DNA from: Lachnospiraceae bacterium
GTDB taxonomy: Bacteria; Bacillota; Clostridia; Lachnospirales; Lachnospiraceae
DNA: 64,000 nucleotides
Direction: 5' to 3'
Assembly: GCA_029338675.1 (NCBI GenBank)
Contig: JAQYAV010000041.1
Coordinates: 1 to 64,000, forward strand
Within the stretch, counting starts at the first letter, position 1, and each line of letters starts with the position of its first letter. Positions 59,556 to 64,000 of this stretch are shown piece after piece. The translations under genes and the position numbers were made by a program. The notes beneath the pieces are model-generated. The model searched no databases. It was given only the letters and a program-made list of their open reading frames with translations, and had not been told where the DNA came from.

Positions 59556-60608
59556 TTATTCACTTATCTTTATCGTGTCGTACACATCCATATCAACTGA
59601 ATCCTCATACGAAAACTTTGGATCAATATCCTGTTTCCATTTATCGAGTGTTTCAGCTAATACCTTTTCAACTACATCATCATACAAATCTTCTTTTCTT
59701 TTATTTGTAGCATCTCTATCTGTGAGGGCTATCATTTGAAAAACATGATATCCATATTCACTTTCAATAACAGTACTATAATCATTATTCTCCATAGCGT
59801 AAAGAGCGTTGTAAATTTCTTCACCATATGTCTCTAATATTTCATCTGGAGTCATAGTTTGTGTTTTTGCCTGTTTTAGCTTATAGTATTCGGCTAGCTT
59901 CTGGATACTCTCTAAATCTTTATTTCCATCAATCTTAGATGTAGCTAATGTGCTACAAGCTTGAAGTGCGTTATCATGTTGTTTTTCCCTCTCTTCAGCT
60001 GAAAATGGTACTATATTTCCAGACGAATCAATGTTATAGCATGGAAAATACATGTCAAAGAAGGTTGTAACTCTAGCCTGTTCTTCTGAAACCTCAACAG
60101 GATTTTTTTCAAGAAGCTTATCCTGAACCTTGTTAGCAATTGCATTTTCAGTAAGAACCTTCTCAATTAAATCATTTGTAAGCTCCATAGAAGAAATTTG
60201 TTCATCTGTTAACCCTTTAAAAAAGCTAGCAGCACCTTGCTTAATATCATTTAATTCGCCATCTGTTAATGAAATATTATACTTCTCCTGATGTGAAATT
60301 AGTGTTTTTACTTTGATTATACTTTTTATAACTTCTTCCTTTGTAAGATTGACCATTGAAACATTATCATTATTCTGTGGAAGTGTAAGTTGCCATACAT
60401 CGTCACCATATTTTAATTCGTACTGCTCCTTTACTGTGCAAATATATACGTACACTTCTCCCTTTGTAACAATATTGTCTCCATACTTAAATACTACTGT
60501 GCCTGGTTTTTCTTCTATCTTATTGGCAACATTTCCTTTTCCACAAGCAGTAGTAAAAAGCATCATGCATGATATTAATAAAATAAAAATCAATCTACTT
60601 TTCTTCAT
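59556..60608 (-). CDS. Exported peptidyl-prolyl isomerase lipoprotein, SurA/PrsA-like
   Basis: About 350 residues from the ATG at 60608 (GTGGGGAAC upstream). Signal peptide with a lipobox-like TTAC (Cys22). An N-terminal SurA-type helical domain (about 50-185; NLTKEEVIKSIIKVKTLI, LTDGELNDIKQGAASFFKG) is followed by a parvulin-like domain whose C-terminal signature reads SEYGYHVFQMIALTDRD. The parvulin catalytic residues are not clear, so the isomerase activity is uncertain. It begins 33 bases after the end of mfd, as in many Clostridia. With the two trigger-factor-like lipoproteins it is the third exported foldase candidate within 9 kb. Confidence 0.88.
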   Translation of the reverse strand: MKKSRLIFILLISCMMLFTTACGKGNVANKIEEKPGTVVFKYGDNIVTKGEVYVYICTVKEQYELKYGDDVWQLTLPQNNDNVSMVNLTKEEVIKSIIKVKTLISHQEKYNISLTDGELNDIKQGAASFFKGLTDEQISSMELTNDLIEKVLTENAIANKVQDKLLEKNPVEVSEEQARVTTFFDMYFPCYNIDSSGNIVPFSAEEREKQHDNALQACSTLATSKIDGNKDLESIQKLAEYYKLKQAKTQTMTPDEILETYGEEIYNALYAMENNDYSTVIESEYGYHVFQMIALTDRDATNKRKEDLYDDVVEKVLAETLDKWKQDIDPKFSYEDSVDMDVYDTIKISE

Positions 60609-60641
60609 TACGTTCCCCACTTCCAAAAACCCGAGTCAATT

Positions 60642-63600
60642 CTATATACTACTTTCTTCATCAGAAGCCTCTGCACTAACATCTATAGGCTTCTTTTTTT
60701 GCACTATTATGGTCTTTATTATATCATTAATTATTTTTTCTACAACTTCTAATAATTCATCCTGTAAATTTTTAGAAATCTTATAATGGAAACCTGTTTC
60801 TTTTCCAACAACAAGTCTTAAAGAGCCATTATATCGTTTGAGTAAAGTATCTATTCGATCAGCTTTTACTGGTGCTGATGGCAACACAATAAATCTAAGC
60901 TCGTCACCAACATATTTTACATCAGTTAAATATGCTTTATGCGCAAGCGCCTTAATATATGCGACATCAAGAAGTCGATAAAAGGCTCTTGGTGGTTCAC
61001 CAAATCTATCCTTTACCTCCTCAAGGATGCCATCATTTTCTTCTCTACTCTCACATTTTGAAATACGTTTATAAAGATCAATCTTCATATATTCATTTTT
61101 GACATAATTGTCTGGAATATACGCATCAAGTGGAAGCTCAATAGATGTTGTAAATTCAATCTCTTCCTCCTCGCCTGATAATTTCTTAATTGCATCATGG
61201 AGCATCTTGCAATACAAATCATAACCAACTGCTTCTATATTACCTGATTGTTCTTGTCCAAGTAAATTACCTGCACCACGAATCTCTAGGTCTTTCATTG
61301 AAATTTTATATCCGGAACCTAAGTCTGTAAATTCACGTATTGCCATAAGTCGCTTTTCAGCAACCTCTTTAATCATTTTATCTCTCTTATATAGCAAGAA
61401 TGCGTAAGCACTTCTATTAGATCTTCCTACACGACCTCTTAACTGATATAACTGAGATAAGCCAAAATTATCAGCATCATGAATGATTATGGTATTTACA
61501 TTTGGTATATCTAATCCAGTTTCAATAATTGTAGTAGATACTAACACATCTATCTCCTTATTGATAAAGCCATGCATTTTATCTTCTAGCTCTCGTTCAT
61601 TCATCTTTCCATGCGCAAATTCAATATTAGCACTTGGAAGCACTGCTCTTAGAGAAGCTGTAATATCCTCTATTGTATTAACTCTGTTATATACATAATA
61701 TACCTGGCCACCGCGATTAAGCTCACGATTAATCGCTTCCTTAACAAATTCTATGTCATACTCCATAACATATGTCTGAATCGGAAGTCTATCAACTGGT
61801 GGCTCTTCTAGCAAGCTTATATCCCTCAAGCCTACCATACTCATATGAAGAGTCCTTGGTATAGGTGTTGCAGTAAGTGTAAGCACATCAACATTTTTCT
61901 TAATCTGCTTAATCTGTTCTTTATGCTTAACACCGAATCTTTGCTCTTCATCTATAATAAGAAGGCCCAGATTCTTGTAACAAACGTCTTTAGAAAGTAA
62001 CCTATGTGTACCGATAACAATATCTACCATACCACTTTTTAATCCGTCTAAGGTCTCTTTCTTTTCTTTTGTAGTACAAAAACGTGAAAGCATTCGAATG
62101 TTTACAGGATAGTTCTTCATTCTTTCACAGAATGTATTATAATGCTGTTCTGCAAGAATTGTAGTAGGTACCAAATATGTAACCTGCTTATTATCCTGAA
62201 CAGCCTTAAACGCAGCTCTAATAGCAACCTCGGTCTTACCAAAGCCAACATCACCACAAACAAGTCTGTCCATTATCTTTGTACTTTCCATATCACGTTT
62301 TGTATCATCAATAGCCTTTTGTTGATCAAGAGTTTCCTCATACGGAAATAATTCTTCAAATTCCTTCTGCCACTGTGTATCCTCTGAATAAGCAAAGCCT
62401 TCTGAAGACTCTCTAATTGCATAAAGCTCTACTAATTCCTTAGCAATGTCAGCCACATGACCCTTTACTCTTTGACGTACCTTCTGCCATTCCTGACCAC
62501 CTAGTTTGTTAAGCTTAGGCTTAACACCATCCTTGCCTGATAGCTTACCAATAATATCTAACTGTTCCACAGGTATAAACAGCTTACTGCCCTTTGCATA
62601 CTCAATGCAAATGTAATCCTTCATTCTTCCGTCAGTTTTTACCTTTTCAATACCCCGATATATACCAACTCCATGATTTTGATGAACCACATAATCACCA
62701 ACAGTTAAATCTGCAAAGCTATTAATTCTATCTCCGCTATATTTTCGCATCTTCTTTTTCTTTTCAAGCTCTTTAGATGTGAAAATATCTCCTTCGCTAA
62801 TAACAACTAATTTGCTATCTGTAAGCTCAAATCCAAGTTCAATTCTTCCTACAGAAACAACTACTTCACCTTCAACAATAGTTTTTTTATCCTTATCAGT
62901 AAATGTAGCTAATATATCATTATCCTGAAGATTTTTAGCAATTCTTCTCGCTCTTGTCCCAGATGGGGAAAAAATTAATATTTTATATTTTTTGTTCTGC
63001 CATTTTGATATGTCAGACATAAGATTTTCGAAGCTATTATTATATCTAACAAGCTCCCTAGAAGAAATAGAAACGTTACATTTCTCGCCCCATTCACGTT
63101 GTTTAATGTATAATTCAGATAATAAAATAAGTCTTCTGTTAACTAATCGTCCAATTACTTCCTTGCCATCATATAAAACCTTAGCCTGTGTAGGAAGTGC
63201 ATATCCTCCTAAAAGTCTTCCCTCCATGGATGCAGCAAATTCCTGAGAATAAACTATTGCCTGTCGATATACCTTTTCTGGCGCATCAATAAATATCTCT
63301 GTATCCTTTGGAAAATAATCCAAAAATGATACTGTATCATCAAAGAAGTAGCTAACCATACTGTCTAATCCCATTGTAGAATTAAACTCCTTTAGCTCCT
63401 CCTTTACGTTCTCAATCATCTTATTTAATCTTGCGTATTGCTCTGTTCTAAATTCTTTTTTTAGACTTTCTGCTTGAAGCTTGTGTTCCTTTTCTATTAA
63501 GGAAATACCTTTACTGATTCTATCATCAGACAAAACCATTTCACATGCGGGATATATTGATATTTTTTCTATGTGTTCAATAGATCTTTGTGTTTCTACA

Positions 63601-64000
63601 TCAAAGTTTCTAATTGAATCAACCTCATCTCCCCATAATTCAATACGATATGGGCACTCTTCTGTAAGGGGGTATATATCAACAATTCCACCTCTAACAG
63701 AAAACTGCCCTGAAGCTTCTACCATTATTGCTTTTTCATATCCAAGTGTTGTAAGCTTTCTTGAAAATTCATTCAAATCAACAGTGTCACCAACCGAAAG
63801 TTCAAATGCATTATCAATAATATGACTAAGGGAAGGTATCTTATCCATTAGTCCTTCTATAGTTGTTACAACTGTTATCCTCTCATTTTGCGCAATTCGT
63901 TTAATAATCTCTAATCTGGATTTTACAGTATTGTTACTGTGAATATCCGCATAATAAAACAACGCATCCTTTGCTGGATAAAAGAATACGTTTTTATCGT
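60642..64000 (-). CDS. mfd: Transcription-repair coupling factor Mfd (partial, N terminus outside window)
   Basis: About 1,119 codons are visible; the frame is open at the window end and the first 12 codons before the first plausible start (reading [12 protein letters not shown]) already match the family, so the true start lies outside. Mfd removes stalled RNA polymerase and recruits UvrA. Seen: UvrB-like domain ([30 protein letters not shown]), RNAP-interacting domain ([19 protein letters not shown]), then RecG-like helicase: Walker [54 protein letters not shown]. The C-terminal part with D7 ([15 protein letters not shown]) is complete. Stop 33 bases before the foldase gene, on the same strand. 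Confidence 0.97.
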   Translation of the reverse strand, partial: DKNVFFYPAKDALFYYADIHSNNTVKSRLEIIKRIAQNERITVVTTIEGLMDKIPSLSHIIDNAFELSVGDTVDLNEFSRKLTTLGYEKAIMVEASGQFSVRGGIVDIYPLTEECPYRIELWGDEVDSIRNFDVETQRSIEHIEKISIYPACEMVLSDDRISKGISLIEKEHKLQAESLKKEFRTEQYARLNKMIENVKEELKEFNSTMGLDSMVSYFFDDTVSFLDYFPKDTEIFIDAPEKVYRQAIVYSQEFAASMEGRLLGGYALPTQAKVLYDGKEVIGRLVNRRLILLSELYIKQREWGEKCNVSISSRELVRYNNSFENLMSDISKWQNKKYKILIFSPSGTRARRIAKNLQDNDILATFTDKDKKTIVEGEVVVSVGRIELGFELTDSKLVVISEGDIFTSKELEKKKKMRKYSGDRINSFADLTVGDYVVHQNHGVGIYRGIEKVKTDGRMKDYICIEYAKGSKLFIPVEQLDIIGKLSGKDGVKPKLNKLGGQEWQKVRQRVKGHVADIAKELVELYAIRESSEGFAYSEDTQWQKEFEELFPYEETLDQQKAIDDTKRDMESTKIMDRLVCGDVGFGKTEVAIRAAFKAVQDNKQVTYLVPTTILAEQHYNTFCERMKNYPVNIRMLSRFCTTKEKKETLDGLKSGMVDIVIGTHRLLSKDVCYKNLGLLIIDEEQRFGVKHKEQIKQIKKNVDVLTLTATPIPRTLHMSMVGLRDISLLEEPPVDRLPIQTYVMEYDIEFVKEAINRELNRGGQVYYVYNRVNTIEDITASLRAVLPSANIEFAHGKMNERELEDKMHGFINKEIDVLVSTTIIETGLDIPNVNTIIIHDADNFGLSQLYQLRGRVGRSNRSAYAFLLYKRDKMIKEVAEKRLMAIREFTDLGSGYKISMKDLEIRGAGNLLGQEQSGNIEAVGYDLYCKMLHDAIKKLSGEEEEIEFTTSIELPLDAYIPDNYVKNEYMKIDLYKRISKCESREENDGILEEVKDRFGEPPRAFYRLLDVAYIKALAHKAYLTDVKYVGDELRFIVLPSAPVKADRIDTLLKRYNGSLRLVVGKETGFHYKISKNLQDELLEVVEKIINDIIKTIIVQKKKPIDVSAEASDEESSI

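Overview
The window looks like chromosome from an anaerobic, low-GC Gram-positive bacterium of the Lachnospiraceae type (class Clostridia). The clues are AT-rich codon use, strong AGGAGG ribosome sites, an anaerobic class III ribonucleotide reductase (nrdD/nrdG), a fused FolB-FolK enzyme, lipoproteins with Thr/Glu-rich linkers, SpoIID- and SleB-type wall proteins, a Feo iron system with a DtxR regulator, and a Firmicutes-like 6S RNA. Genus-level assignment is inference. Most genes lie on the minus strand. No phage, insertion sequence, integrase or CRISPR array was seen; this is core chromosome with unusual details.

Layout. 1-3.4 kb: an ABC-F ATPase cut by the window edge, an acetyltransferase, a PAS-like protein, a small Cys-rich protein and a Cof-type HAD phosphatase. 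3.7-7.3 kb: ferrous-iron uptake (feoA, feoB, a FeoB-associated Cys-rich peptide and a truncated metal-binding membrane protein) with a divergent DtxR-family regulator and two matching palindromic operators. 7.4-11.8 kb: a MarR regulator and a heterodimeric ABC exporter, one half of which has a degenerate ATP site. 11.9-19.2 kb: folC, an HD-domain protein, folP and folBK, then ppx and ppk (folate and polyphosphate). 19.3-23.4 kb: a polysaccharide deacetylase and several uncharacterised proteins. 23.7-26.9 kb: clpX, a glycerophosphodiesterase and proC on the plus strand, with small tandem duplications at both ends of the last two genes. 27-31.7 kb: glf, a SleB-like hydrolase, an amidase-fold lipoprotein that has lost its catalytic residues, and a DegV protein. 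32-41.8 kb: a DUF368 transporter, a large anchored protein of unknown function, gltX, a YfbR-like HD nucleotidase, ftsH, glyA and a YihY-family membrane protein. 41.9-46.7 kb: a SpoIID-domain protein, 6S RNA, a decayed GGDEF-EAL gene and a GH25 lysozyme. 46.8-51.5 kb: an ABC-2 exporter whose permease is fused to a CPBP protease domain, an esterase-methyltransferase fusion, and tRNA-Leu(CAG). 51.6-64 kb: two exported trigger-factor-like lipoproteins on either side of nrdD-nrdG, then dut, mgtE, a SurA/PrsA-like foldase lipoprotein and the start of mfd.

How the genes work together. Four themes recur: iron homeostasis under a local DtxR switch; folate, one-carbon and nucleotide supply (fol genes, glyA, nrdDG, dut, a YfbR-like nucleotidase); envelope building and protein folding outside the membrane (three foldase lipoproteins, SpoIID, SleB, GH25, a deacetylase, a putative undecaprenyl-phosphate carrier); and export by ABC systems. 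The observations most worth following are the exported trigger-factor pair, the catalytically dead amidase, the esterase-methyltransferase fusion, the layered leader of nrdD, the ABC half-transporter without its Walker B aspartate, and the HD protein inside the folate cluster. Short tandem arrays (12, 16, 22, 35, 49 and 68 bp units) in intergenic DNA suggest frequent replication slippage in this genome.
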